Shown here: positions 1-6,661 of the stretch, piece after piece | Layout of the letters: each line of letters starts with the position of its first letter | How positions within the stretch are numbered: the stretch's first letter is position 1 | Position numbers and translations under genes: made by a program | The notes under the pieces: generated by a model | What the model was told of the DNA's origin: nothing | What the model saw: the letters and a program-made list of their open reading frames with translations, nothing else | Databases searched by the model: none | DNA from: an uncultured Pseudoxanthomonas sp. | GTDB lineage: Bacteria; Pseudomonadota; Gammaproteobacteria; Xanthomonadales; Xanthomonadaceae | Assembly (NCBI GenBank): GCA_946886405.1 | Contig: CAMPIO010000095.1 | Coordinates: 1-13,148 of the forward strand | Direction: 5' to 3' | DNA: 13,148 bases

Positions 1-570
1 CCGCCCGCCCCCGCCGCGCCCCCGCAGTCATTTCCTGCGGAACCGGCCGACACCTACGCACGCACGGCCGCCGCCGACAGCAGCGAGGCGATAGCGGACG
101 CCGTCGCGCGTGAACAGGAACTGGAGCAGCGCATCGCCGTCAAGCAACAAGAGGAACGGCGTGCACGCTACAACGAGGAGCGACGCGAGGTAGCCGCCAA
201 GGCCGATGACAACGCCACGCTCGATACCATCGCCGTGACGGGCAGTCGGATCAAGACGCAGGAACGCCAGCTGCGGTCGCAGGACGCCGCGACGGCCTCG
301 GCACCGGCCGCCTCGGCACCGCCGCCGCCTGCCGCCAGCGCCGGCAGCGTCCAACCGAGCGCGGCGCGCAATGCACTGCGCCGCACCGACCTGCAGGTGC
401 CGGTCGATGCCGACACACGGCTGCCGCCGGAGGAATGGCTCGACCGCATCCGCCTGCGCCGCGATCTGGGCGACAACGCCAATGCGCTGCGCAGCCTGCA
501 GTTGTTCGTGCAGGAACATCCGTTCCAGCGCGTGCCGGACGACCTGCGCCCGCTGCTCGGCAACCCGTGA
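1..570 (+). CDS. C-terminal part of an unrecognised Ala/Pro-rich coiled-coil protein (possibly anti-sigma-factor-like)
   Basis: The gene is open from the first base of the window and ends at TGA 568-570, so only the last 189 residues are seen. In window numbering there is a Pro/Ala-rich start (1-17), a charged Glu/Arg/Gln-rich likely coiled coil (about 30-67), the motif LDTIAVTGSRIK (74-85), a second Ala/Pro linker (about 96-118) and a small helical end (about 140-189) beginning PPEEWLDRIRLRRDLGD. The VTGSRI motif is typical of the mature N-terminus of xanthomonad TonB-dependent receptors, but no receptor plug or barrel follows it here. From memory, a similar WL.RI..LR..G tail occurs in proteins next to ECF sigma factors in Xanthomonadaceae, which suggests an anti-sigma-like membrane protein whose N-terminus lies outside the window. 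That is inference. The stop overlaps the next gene by four bases. Confidence 0.6.
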   Translation, partial: PPAPAAPPQSFPAEPADTYARTAAADSSEAIADAVAREQELEQRIAVKQQEERRARYNEERREVAAKADDNATLDTIAVTGSRIKTQERQLRSQDAATASAPAASAPPPPAASAGSVQPSAARNALRRTDLQVPVDADTRLPPEEWLDRIRLRRDLGDNANALRSLQLFVQEHPFQRVPDDLRPLLGNP

Positions 571-1154
571 GCGACACCCTTGCCGCGCGCGCCTCGCAGT
601 TGCTGGAGGTGAAGCACAGCCGTTTTCTCGCACAAGGTGCGTCCGTCGCCACCGCCGATGAGGCGCTTGGCTTCCTGCGCGAGATCGGCGATCCGGCCGC
701 GACCCACAACTGCTGGGCCTACCGGATCGGCCAGGAGTACCGCTCCAGCGACGACGGCGAACCCGCCGGTACAGCGGGGCGGCCGATCCTCGCCGCGATC
801 GACGGCCAGGGCTTCGACCGGGTGATGGTGGTGGTGACCCGTTGGTACGGCGGCATCAAGCTGGGTGCAGGCGGGCTGGTGCGCGCCTACGGCGGCGCAG
901 CGGCCGAATGCCTCCGGCTTGCGCCGCGTGAGGCGCTGGTCGCGCTGGCGACGCTGGATCTGGCCTGCCCGTTCGACGATCTTGGCCATGTGCACGCAGC
1001 ATTGGTCGCGCACAAGGCATTGAAACAGGAAGAACACTTCGACGAGACGGGTGCATGCCTGCGCGTGCAAGTGCCTGCGGATCATGTGGATGCCTTGAAA
1101 TCGCAGCTGCGCGACGCCACCCGTAACCGGGTGCGTGTTGTCGAACCGGCCTGA
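567..1154 (+). CDS. yigZ: YigZ / IMPACT family protein
   Basis: This 195-residue protein is close to the usual length of bacterial YigZ (about 200). The IMPACT core is visible: SDDGEPAGTAGRPIL at 61-75 and the strongly conserved VVVTRWYGGIKLGAGGLVRA at 88-107. A second small alpha/beta domain (about 127-192) matches the C-terminal domain usual in YigZ. The family is cytoplasmic. Its eukaryotic member IMPACT acts in GCN2 translational control, while the molecular role in bacteria is not established. I chose the GTG at 567-569, which overlaps the upstream stop as GTGA and gives the normal family N-terminus MSDTLAARA. Longer in-frame extension into the preceding gene is unlikely. The overlap suggests translational coupling with the upstream gene, though no functional link is obvious. 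Confidence 0.9.
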   Translation: MSDTLAARASQLLEVKHSRFLAQGASVATADEALGFLREIGDPAATHNCWAYRIGQEYRSSDDGEPAGTAGRPILAAIDGQGFDRVMVVVTRWYGGIKLGAGGLVRAYGGAAAECLRLAPREALVALATLDLACPFDDLGHVHAALVAHKALKQEEHFDETGACLRVQVPADHVDALKSQLRDATRNRVRVVEPA

Positions 1155-1173
1155 TCGCCCTGACGGCAGGTGT

Positions 1174-1229
1174 TTGTGGAAGAGGCTTCAGGCTCGTCGG
1201 CCTGTCCAGGGTTGAAGCCCCTTCCACAA
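1174..1229. repeat. Long imperfect palindrome (REP-like) between yigZ and the ABC exporter
   Basis: TTGTGGAAGAGGCTTCA at 1174-1190 is the reverse complement of TGAAGCCCCTTCCACAA at 1213-1229 with a single mismatch. On the minus strand that mismatch becomes a G-U wobble. The 22-base centre contains a further short stem option (CAGGC 1189-1193 with GCCTG 1200-1204). The arm resembles the GTGGGAGGGGCTTCAGCC-type dispersed repeats seen in xanthomonad and pseudomonad intergenic regions. It occupies most of the 97-base gap and has no following T run, so it is better called a repeat than an intrinsic terminator. It could still influence mRNA ends. Confidence 0.7.
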
Positions 1230-1251
1230 CCGCTTTGAGTACGGATTTCCC

Positions 1252-3030
1252 ATGAGCGCACAGATCGAGACACCGGACGACACCGCCGCCAAATCCAAGG
1301 CCAAGCTGGGCACACTGCGTGCCCTGTGGCCGTTCGTGCGCCAGCACGGTGGGCTGTTCACGGCCTGGCTGCTGGCGCTGGCGCTGGCATCGGCGGCGAC
1401 GCTGAGCCTGCCGGTCGCATTCCGCCAGATGATCGACAACGGATTCACCGATGGCGCGAACATCAATCGCGCCTTCGTGTTCCTGTTCGTGGTGGCGGTC
1501 GTGCTGGCGCTGGCCAGCGCGGCCCGCTTCTATTTCGTGTCCCTGCTGGGTGAAAAGGTCGTCGCAGACCTGCGCGGCCAGCTGTATGGCCACCTGATCG
1601 GTCTCGACGCCGAGTTCCACGACCGCACGCGCAGTGGCGAACTGGTGTCGCGCCTCTCCGCCGACAGCGAACTGCTGCGCACCGTGGTCGCCACCAGCAT
1701 GTCGGTCGCCCTGCGCAGCAGCGTTACCGTGATCGGCAGCCTGGCGATGCTGTTCTTCACCAGCCCACGGCTGGCTGCGTTCGCACTGGTCGGCATCCCG
1801 TTGGCGGTGCTGCCCATCGTGCTGGGTGCACGCCGGCTGGAGAAGGCCTCGCGTGCCAGCCAGGACCGCGTGGCCGATGCCAATACCTTGGCCAGTGAAA
1901 CCCTCGGCGCGGTGCGCACGGTGCAGGCGCATGCGCGTGAGCCGTACGAGCGTGGTCGCTTCGGCGACGCCATCGCCACCGCCGTCGACACTGCGCGCCG
2001 TCGCATCCGAGCGCAGGCGTGGGTGACCGCCGCCGCGATCACGTTGATCTTCGGCGCCATCACGCTGGTGCTGTGGTCAGGCGCCCACGATGTCATCGAC
2101 GGCACGATGAGCGCCGGCACGCTGGGCCAGTTCGTGCTGTATGCCTTGATCGGTGGCGGCTCGGTCGGTGCGCTGGCAGAAGTCTGGAACGAACTGCAGC
2201 GCGCCGCAGGCGGCATGGGACGCATCGCCGAACTGCTGGAAGAAAAATCGGCGATCGATGCACCCGCCACACCGCGCGCGTTGCCTACGCCGGTCAAGGG
2301 CGACATCCGCTTCGACAACGTGTCGTTCCACTATCCGTCCCGGCCCGACCTGCCCGCGCTGGACGCTTTCGACTTGACCGTGCACCCGGGCGAAACCGTC
2401 GCGCTGGTCGGTCCCTCCGGCGCCGGCAAGAGCACCGTGTTCTCGATGCTGCTGCGTTTCCACGATGCGCAGACCGGCAGCGTGCAGGTCGATGGCGTGG
2501 ACCTGCGCGAACTGGACCCCGCGCAGCTGCGTGAACACATCGCGCTGGTGCCACAGGCGCCCACGATCTTCGCCGCCAGTGCGGCCGAGAACATCCGCTA
2601 CGGCAAGCTCGACGCCACCGACGCTGAACTCCAGGCGGCGGCCGAAGCCGCTGAAGCCGACGATTTCATCCGCGAACTGCCGGGCGGCTTCGAGAGCCAG
2701 CTCGGCGAACGTGGCGCGCGCCTGTCGGGTGGCCAGCAGCAGCGCATCGCCATCGCGCGTGCGCTGCTGAAAGACGCGCCCATCCTGTTGCTGGACGAAG
2801 CCACCAGCGCGCTGGATGCGCAGAGCGAACGCGCCGTGCAGCACGCGCTGGAGCGGCTGATGGCCGGACGCACCACCCTGGTCATCGCCCACCGCCTGGC
2901 GACCGTGCTGAAGGCCGACCGGATCGTGGTGATGGACCGTGGCCGCATCGTGGCGCAGGGCACGCATGAAGCGTTGCTGGCGCAGGACGGCCTGTACGCG
3001 GAACTGGCGCGGCTGCAGTTCCTGGATTGA
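1252..3030 (+). CDS. MsbA-related ABC exporter, fused permease and ATPase (half transporter)
   Basis: This 592-residue protein has an N-terminal membrane domain (about 25-320) with hydrophobic segments near 36-58, 71-97, 155-190 and 265-300, followed by one ATPase domain (about 345-590). The nucleotide-binding signatures are complete: Walker A GPSGAGKST 387-395, signature LSGGQQQR 491-498, Walker B ILLLDEATS 511-519 and switch histidine H547 in VIAHRLATV. This is the usual plan of a homodimeric inner-membrane exporter that pumps lipids, drugs or other hydrophobic compounds. The overall sequence looks closer to the MsbA-related subfamily than to lipid A flippase MsbA itself. The substrate cannot be told from the sequence. 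The ATG follows the palindrome by 22 bases and only a weak ribosome-binding site is visible. No partner half-transporter gene lies beside it, which fits a homodimer. Confidence 0.92.
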   Translation: MSAQIETPDDTAAKSKAKLGTLRALWPFVRQHGGLFTAWLLALALASAATLSLPVAFRQMIDNGFTDGANINRAFVFLFVVAVVLALASAARFYFVSLLGEKVVADLRGQLYGHLIGLDAEFHDRTRSGELVSRLSADSELLRTVVATSMSVALRSSVTVIGSLAMLFFTSPRLAAFALVGIPLAVLPIVLGARRLEKASRASQDRVADANTLASETLGAVRTVQAHAREPYERGRFGDAIATAVDTARRRIRAQAWVTAAAITLIFGAITLVLWSGAHDVIDGTMSAGTLGQFVLYALIGGGSVGALAEVWNELQRAAGGMGRIAELLEEKSAIDAPATPRALPTPVKGDIRFDNVSFHYPSRPDLPALDAFDLTVHPGETVALVGPSGAGKSTVFSMLLRFHDAQTGSVQVDGVDLRELDPAQLREHIALVPQAPTIFAASAAENIRYGKLDATDAELQAAAEAAEADDFIRELPGGFESQLGERGARLSGGQQQRIAIARALLKDAPILLLDEATSALDAQSERAVQHALERLMAGRTTLVIAHRLATVLKADRIVVMDRGRIVAQGTHEALLAQDGLYAELARLQFLD

Positions 3031-3077
3031 TGCGCATCGCGAGCAGGGTCTGGCCCCTGAGCGCTGAGCCCGCCGCT

Positions 3078-3110
3078 CTGCAGGAGCGCCCTCGGGCGCG
3101 ATGCTTTTCG
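3078..3110. repeat. REP-like hairpin between convergent genes, possible terminator
   Basis: A perfect stem GCGCCC (3086-3091) / GGGCGC (3094-3099) with a two-base TC centre is followed by GATGCTTTT, including four T at 3105-3108. The surrounding CAGGAGCGCCCTCGGGCGC is close to the GTAGGAGCGCCCTTGGGCGCGATGC repeat I associate with Xanthomonadaceae genomes. That attribution is from memory. It lies between the stop of the plus-strand ABC exporter (3030) and the stop of the minus-strand desaturase (3122), so it may end transcription from the exporter side. A smaller stem, CAGGG 3044-3048 with CCCTG 3055-3059, lies just upstream. Confidence 0.7.
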
Positions 3111-3121
3111 ACGGTGCCTGC

Positions 3122-4282
3122 TTAAGCTGCTGCGTCAGCCTGGACCAGCGGCACGAACTTCGGCGGCCGACTGGGGAAGGCATGCCGCACGATCCGCCAG
3201 CACACCTGGCCGAACTGCGTGAGCAGCGTGCCGGTATTGTAGTGCTGGCCATAGCGCGCGCAGATGGCGCGCACATCCCTGGCCATCTCGGCGTAGCGGT
3301 TGGCCGGGATGTCGGGGAAGAAATGATGCTCGATCTGGTGGCTCAGGTTGCCGGACAGCACGTTGATCAGGAAACCGCCGCGCAGGTTGGACGAACCACG
3401 CAACTGGCGCAGGTACCAGTGGCCGCGCGATTCGTTCTTGATGCACTCCTTCGGGAACGTCTCCGCATGGGCGGTGAAATGGCCGCAGAAGATGATCACG
3501 TAGGTCCATACGTTGCGCAGGCCGTTGGCGACCATGTTGCCCAGCAGGACCGGCAGGAAGAACGGACCCGCGAGCGCCGGATAGATCACGTAGTCCTTGG
3601 CCAGCTGCTTGCCCATCTTGCGCACCACCGGCGCCGACTTGCGGCGCAGCTGCTTGTTGGTCATCTTGCCGCTCCACCAGCGACCCAGCTTCAGGTCCTG
3701 GATGGCGATGCCCCACTGGAACAGCAGCGCGAACACCACCGCGATCACCGGCTGCATCAGGTAGAACGGACGCCACTTCTGCTCGGGGAAGATACGCAGC
3801 AGGCCATAGCCGATGTCGTCGTCCAGTCCACGCACGTTGGTGTAGGTGTGGTGGCGGAAATTGTGGGTATGCCGCCAGTTGTCGGCCGTACCGACGATGT
3901 CCCAATCGTAGGTCTTGCCATTGAGCTGCGGGTCGCCCAGCCAGTCGTACTGGCCGTGGATGACGTTGTGCCCCAGTTCCATGTTCTCCAGGATCTTGCC
4001 CAGGCCGAGGGACAATGAGCCCAGCGCCCACAGCACCCAGAACAGCCAGCCCACCGCACTGTCGGCCAGCCACAGGCCACCGGCCACCGCCGCCGCGAAC
4101 AGCAGCGCGCGCCCGCCGAGATTGGTGTAGCGCACCGCCTTGACCACGTTGCGGATGTAGCGCGCATCGCGCGCACCCAGCGTCGCGACGGTCTGCGCAC
4201 GCAGCGCGTCGAGTTCTTCGCCAAAGCGGTCCAGTTCGTCGGCGCTGAGCTTGCGATTGCGGGAGGCGGAAGGAATGGCCAT
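3122..4282 (-). CDS. Membrane fatty acid (acyl-CoA/acyl-lipid) desaturase, DesB-like
   Basis: This 386-residue integral membrane di-iron desaturase carries all three histidine boxes: HNVIH at 105-109, HTHNFRHH at 138-145 and HQIEHH at 315-320. It also has a conserved GHFTAHAETF around 267-276. Hydrophobic segments lie near 57-93, 175-195 and 232-266. The family inserts a double bond into a fatty acyl chain using O2 and electrons from a ferredoxin or reductase. Position specificity (delta-9 by analogy with Pseudomonas DesB) cannot be read from the sequence. I chose the ATG at 4282-4280 because it overlaps the stop of the reductase gene by one base (TGATG), which fits translational coupling. 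A further 14 residues upstream are possible but would overlap the reductase by 43 bases. The neighbouring reductase is its likely electron donor and the divergent TetR gene its likely regulator. Confidence 0.9.
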   Translation of the reverse strand: MAIPSASRNRKLSADELDRFGEELDALRAQTVATLGARDARYIRNVVKAVRYTNLGGRALLFAAAVAGGLWLADSAVGWLFWVLWALGSLSLGLGKILENMELGHNVIHGQYDWLGDPQLNGKTYDWDIVGTADNWRHTHNFRHHTYTNVRGLDDDIGYGLLRIFPEQKWRPFYLMQPVIAVVFALLFQWGIAIQDLKLGRWWSGKMTNKQLRRKSAPVVRKMGKQLAKDYVIYPALAGPFFLPVLLGNMVANGLRNVWTYVIIFCGHFTAHAETFPKECIKNESRGHWYLRQLRGSSNLRGGFLINVLSGNLSHQIEHHFFPDIPANRYAEMARDVRAICARYGQHYNTGTLLTQFGQVCWRIVRHAFPSRPPKFVPLVQADAAA

Positions 4283-5385
4283 CAGATATCCAGCTCGAGG
4301 TCGGTGGCGGCGCTGTGGATGCACAGCTTCAACGCCTGGGTGGGTTCGTGGATGAGGTCGCCACTGGGCAGGTGGCGCGTGCTGCCGGCGGACTTGCCAC
4401 AGGCGCAGGTATTGCAGATGCCCATGCGGCAGCCGGACGGCGGTTTCAGGCCGTGCTGCTCCAGGGCCACCAGCAACGATTCGCCACGCGGCACCCGCAG
4501 CTTGCGCCCGCTGCGTTGCAGGCGGATGTCGACTTCGCCTTCATCCACCACCAGCACCGGCGGCGCGGTAAAGGCTTCGGCCTGGAACGCGGCGACGCGG
4601 GAGGCCAGCAGGCCGCGTGCAGCTTCCACGAATCCGCCCGGACCGCAGGCCATGACCTGCTGCGCAGAGAGGTCGCCCGCATGCGTGGCGAGCAGCGCGT
4701 CATCGATGCGACCTTCCGCCTCGTCACCGGCCGCCGCGGTGTCACGCGTCAGCAGCAGTCGCAGGCGGAAGCGCGAATGTTGAGCCGCCAGCGCGCGTAG
4801 TTCATCAAGGAAGCAGGCTTCTTCGCGCCGGCGTACCCAGTACAGCAGGGTCAGGTGGACCGGCATGACCTGCCCGGCCAGTTCGCGCACCAGCGCCATC
4901 AGGGGGGTGATGCCGCTGCCGGCGGCCAGCAGCAGCCAGGAGCCCTGGGGCGATGCCGGCAGCGTCATCTCGCCGAAGGCCTGGCCCAGGTCGACGATGT
5001 CGCCGATGCGGGCGTCACGCCCCAGGTGCTGGCTGACGCGGCCGCCTTCGATCGCCTTGACGGTGATCGGCAGCAGGCCGTCGGCGCGCGGCGGTGCGGT
5101 CAGGCTGTAGCTGCGGGTCACGCGTACGCCGTCGAGCTCGACGCCCAGGTTCACGTGCTGGCCGGCGCGGTGGCCGGCCCAGTGGCGGTTGGGCTTGAAG
5201 AGGAGTGTCACGGCGTCGGCCGAGGCGGTCTCACGCGCTACCAGCCGCGCCAGCGGACGCTCCCACGTCCATGTGCGATGCAGGCGGGTGGCCCAGAAAT
5301 CGAAGATGTCCGGCTTGACCAGCGGCCGGAGCAGGCGTTTCAGGGGACCGGGCCGGCGGGGGGTCGGACGGATCTGGGCGTTCAT
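4282..5385 (-). CDS. Ferredoxin--NAD(P)H reductase with C-terminal 2Fe-2S domain, DesC-like electron donor
   Basis: This 367-residue protein has three modules. A flavin-binding barrel (about 45-145) carries RSYSLT at 91-96. An NAD(P)-binding domain (about 148-255) carries GSGITPL at 156-162 and CGPGGF at 247-252. A plant-type ferredoxin domain (about 275-367) has cluster cysteines C319, C324, C327 and C355 (C-x4-C-x2-C-x27-C). It passes electrons from NAD(P)H through flavin to the iron-sulfur cluster, most likely for the desaturase encoded immediately downstream. The start ATG at 5385-5383 is preceded by GTGAGG; an upstream start at 5424 would lie inside the palindromic operator and is unlikely. 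No membrane segment is evident, so the protein is probably soluble and docks on the desaturase at the membrane. It corresponds in layout to DesC of the Pseudomonas desCB operon. Confidence 0.9.
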   Translation of the reverse strand: MNAQIRPTPRRPGPLKRLLRPLVKPDIFDFWATRLHRTWTWERPLARLVARETASADAVTLLFKPNRHWAGHRAGQHVNLGVELDGVRVTRSYSLTAPPRADGLLPITVKAIEGGRVSQHLGRDARIGDIVDLGQAFGEMTLPASPQGSWLLLAAGSGITPLMALVRELAGQVMPVHLTLLYWVRRREEACFLDELRALAAQHSRFRLRLLLTRDTAAAGDEAEGRIDDALLATHAGDLSAQQVMACGPGGFVEAARGLLASRVAAFQAEAFTAPPVLVVDEGEVDIRLQRSGRKLRVPRGESLLVALEQHGLKPPSGCRMGICNTCACGKSAGSTRHLPSGDLIHEPTQALKLCIHSAATDLELDI

Positions 5386-5414
5386 GGCCTCACTATACCG
5401 CTGTGAAGACGCAT

Positions 5415-5442
5415 GTGTATACACTTGTATATTAATTTACAA
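5415..5442. promoter_or_regulatory. Overlapping palindromes: probable TetR operator for the divergent desaturase operon and regulator gene
   Basis: Three nested symmetric elements are present in an AT-rich stretch that stands out from the GC-rich surroundings. They are GTGTATACAC (5415-5424, perfect), TATACA-CT-TGTATA (5418-5431, symmetric except for the two central bases) and TTGTATATTAATTTACAA (5425-5442, 16 of 18 positions symmetric). The region lies between the divergent starts at 5385 (reductase) and 5485 (TetR regulator). TetR-family proteins bind such palindromes as dimers, and DesT and FabR bind between or upstream of their target genes. Assignment to the neighbouring regulator is inference from position. 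Confidence 0.65.
5416..5442 (-). promoter_or_regulatory. Tentative promoter of the reductase-desaturase operon
   Basis: On the minus strand, TTGTAA (5442-5437) resembles a -35 box. TATACA (5421-5416) resembles a -10 box with a 15-base spacer, or TACACA (5419-5414) with a 17-base spacer. Transcription would begin near 5408, about 20-25 bases before the reductase ATG. The boxes coincide with the palindromes, which would allow direct repression. Confidence 0.4.
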
Positions 5443-5451
5443 GGCTATGAT
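5425..5451 (+). promoter_or_regulatory. Tentative promoter of the TetR regulator gene
   Basis: TATGAT at 5446-5451 is a good -10 box. TTGTAT at 5425-5430 could be its -35 box, though the 15-base spacer is short. The start would be near 5458, leaving a leader of about 27 bases before the GTG at 5485. Because the -35 box lies in the palindrome, the gene would be autoregulated. Confidence 0.35.
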
Positions 5452-5484
5452 GCCCCTACCCTTCCGTATGCCCGGCGCCCTCGC

Positions 5485-6144
5485 GTGATCCCGAACCCGC
5501 TACCGCAGCTCCAGGACGACCACGGCCCCGGCCGCAAGGCGTCCATCTCGCGCGAGGACCTGATGGCGGCCGCCCTGAAACTGGTCGGCCCGCATCGCAG
5601 CGTCTCCACCCTGAGCCTGCGCGAGGTCGCCCGCGAGGCCGGCATCGCGCCGAACAGCTTCTATCGCCAGTTCCGCGACATGGACGAGTTGGCGGTCGCG
5701 CTGATCGACCTGGCAGGCCGTTCGCTGCGCAAGATCATCGGCGAGGCGCGCCATCGCGCCACCAGCAGTGACCGCAGCGTGGTGCGCGGCTCGGTGGAAG
5801 CCTTCATGGAGCAGCTGCGCGCAGACGACAAGCTGCTGCACGTGCTGCTGCGTGAAGGCAACGTCGGCTCGGACGCCTTCAAGCATGCGGTGGAACTCGA
5901 ACTGCAGTTCTTCGAGGAAGAACTGTGCATGGACCTGGTGCGGCTGGCCGCGCGCGACAACGCGCCCTTGCACGAGCCTGCGCTGGTCTCCAAGGCGATC
6001 ACCCGCCTGGTGTTCGCGATGGGCGCCACCGCGATGGACCTGCCGCCGGAAAAAGACCCCGAGCTGATCGAACAGCTCTCGGAAATGGTCCGCCTCATCA
6101 TCACCGGCTCGCGGGCCCTCGCCTCGCGCGGCGGCGGTCGCTGA
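5485..6144 (+). CDS. TetR-family regulator, FabR/DesT-like (unsaturated fatty acid synthesis)
   Basis: With the GTG start at 5485 the protein has 219 residues. The N-terminal helix-turn-helix is clear: LSLREVAREAGIAPNSFYRQF at about 43-63, followed by RDMDEL. This segment is very close to that of E. coli FabR (LSLREVAREAGIAP.SFYR.F), and LLREG near 115-119 in the ligand domain also fits FabR/DesT. These repressors sense the saturated/unsaturated acyl-CoA balance and control desaturase or fab genes. The position divergent from the reductase-desaturase pair supports that role. An upstream in-frame ATG at 5413 would put the operator inside the coding region and give a non-family N-terminus, so I reject it. 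The GTG has no good ribosome-binding site, so the exact start is uncertain. The stop is 10 bases from the convergent next gene. Confidence 0.87.
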   Translation: MIPNPLPQLQDDHGPGRKASISREDLMAAALKLVGPHRSVSTLSLREVAREAGIAPNSFYRQFRDMDELAVALIDLAGRSLRKIIGEARHRATSSDRSVVRGSVEAFMEQLRADDKLLHVLLREGNVGSDAFKHAVELELQFFEEELCMDLVRLAARDNAPLHEPALVSKAITRLVFAMGATAMDLPPEKDPELIEQLSEMVRLIITGSRALASRGGGR

Positions 6145-6154
6145 GGGCGACACG

Positions 6155-6661
6155 TCAGGGCGCAATGCGGATCGGCGTTCCCACCGGCACGCGCTGCCAG
6201 ATCGCATCCATCTCCGCGTTGGTCACCGCGATGCAACCCTCGGTCCAGTCGACGCGTGAACCGGTAGGCGTCGCGCCATGGATCATGATGTCGCCGCCCG
6301 GATCGACGCCGCGCGCCAAGGCCTGCCGCCGGTCGGCCTCGTTCGGGTAGGAGATGCGCAGTGACAGGTGGAACCGGCTGCGATCATTCCGGTACGTGAT
6401 GCGGTAATCACCCTCGGGCGTGCGCTGGTCGCCCTGCTGCTGCTTGTGCCCGGCCGGCGCACCGCCCAGCACGATCCGGTAGGTCGCGATGACACGGCCA
6501 TCGCGCAACAGATCCAGGCGCCGCTGGGCCTTGTAGACGTGGAGTGCGTCCGCTTGTTGCGCCGCCGGCAGCAGTGAAGGCGGCGGCGCGCCCGTCTCGT
6601 GTGCCTGCGACGTCACGCCGACAGCCCCCAGCAGGACCAGCATCCAGCGCCACCAGCTCAT
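6155..6661 (-). CDS. Exported L,D-transpeptidase (YkuD-fold) family protein
   Basis: This 168-residue protein has a short signal peptide: WWRW, then a hydrophobic stretch to about residue 16, with probable cleavage after TSQA at about 20. It is followed by a single YkuD-type domain (about 38-166). The active-site elements are H128-G129 in IMIHG and C143 in WTEGCIAVTNAEMD. Many L,D-transpeptidases have SHGCIR/L around the cysteine; here it is TEGCIAV, a variant known to me from small single-domain members. Such enzymes act on peptidoglycan in the periplasm, forming or trimming meso-DAP crosslinks or cutting protein anchors, and the exact activity cannot be assigned. No peptidoglycan-binding domain is attached. 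The ATG overlaps the aidB stop by four bases (ATGA), so the two genes are probably co-transcribed although their functions seem unrelated. Confidence 0.85.
   Translation of the reverse strand: MSWWRWMLVLLGAVGVTSQAHETGAPPPSLLPAAQQADALHVYKAQRRLDLLRDGRVIATYRIVLGGAPAGHKQQQGDQRTPEGDYRITYRNDRSRFHLSLRISYPNEADRRQALARGVDPGGDIMIHGATPTGSRVDWTEGCIAVTNAEMDAIWQRVPVGTPIRIAP

Noticed and set aside
856..1932. 358-codon minus-strand frame across yigZ and the ABC exporter start
   Set aside because: It spans two genes and an intergenic palindrome, is rich in Gln/Arg/His, and has no recognisable domain.
3101..4018. 305-codon plus-strand frame opposite the desaturase
   Set aside because: It starts inside the REP-like hairpin and mirrors the desaturase gene, whose three histidine boxes prove the minus strand is coding.
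5413..5484. Upstream extension of the TetR regulator from ATG 5413
   Set aside because: It would place the palindromic operator and promoter boxes inside the coding region and give an N-terminus unlike FabR/DesT proteins.
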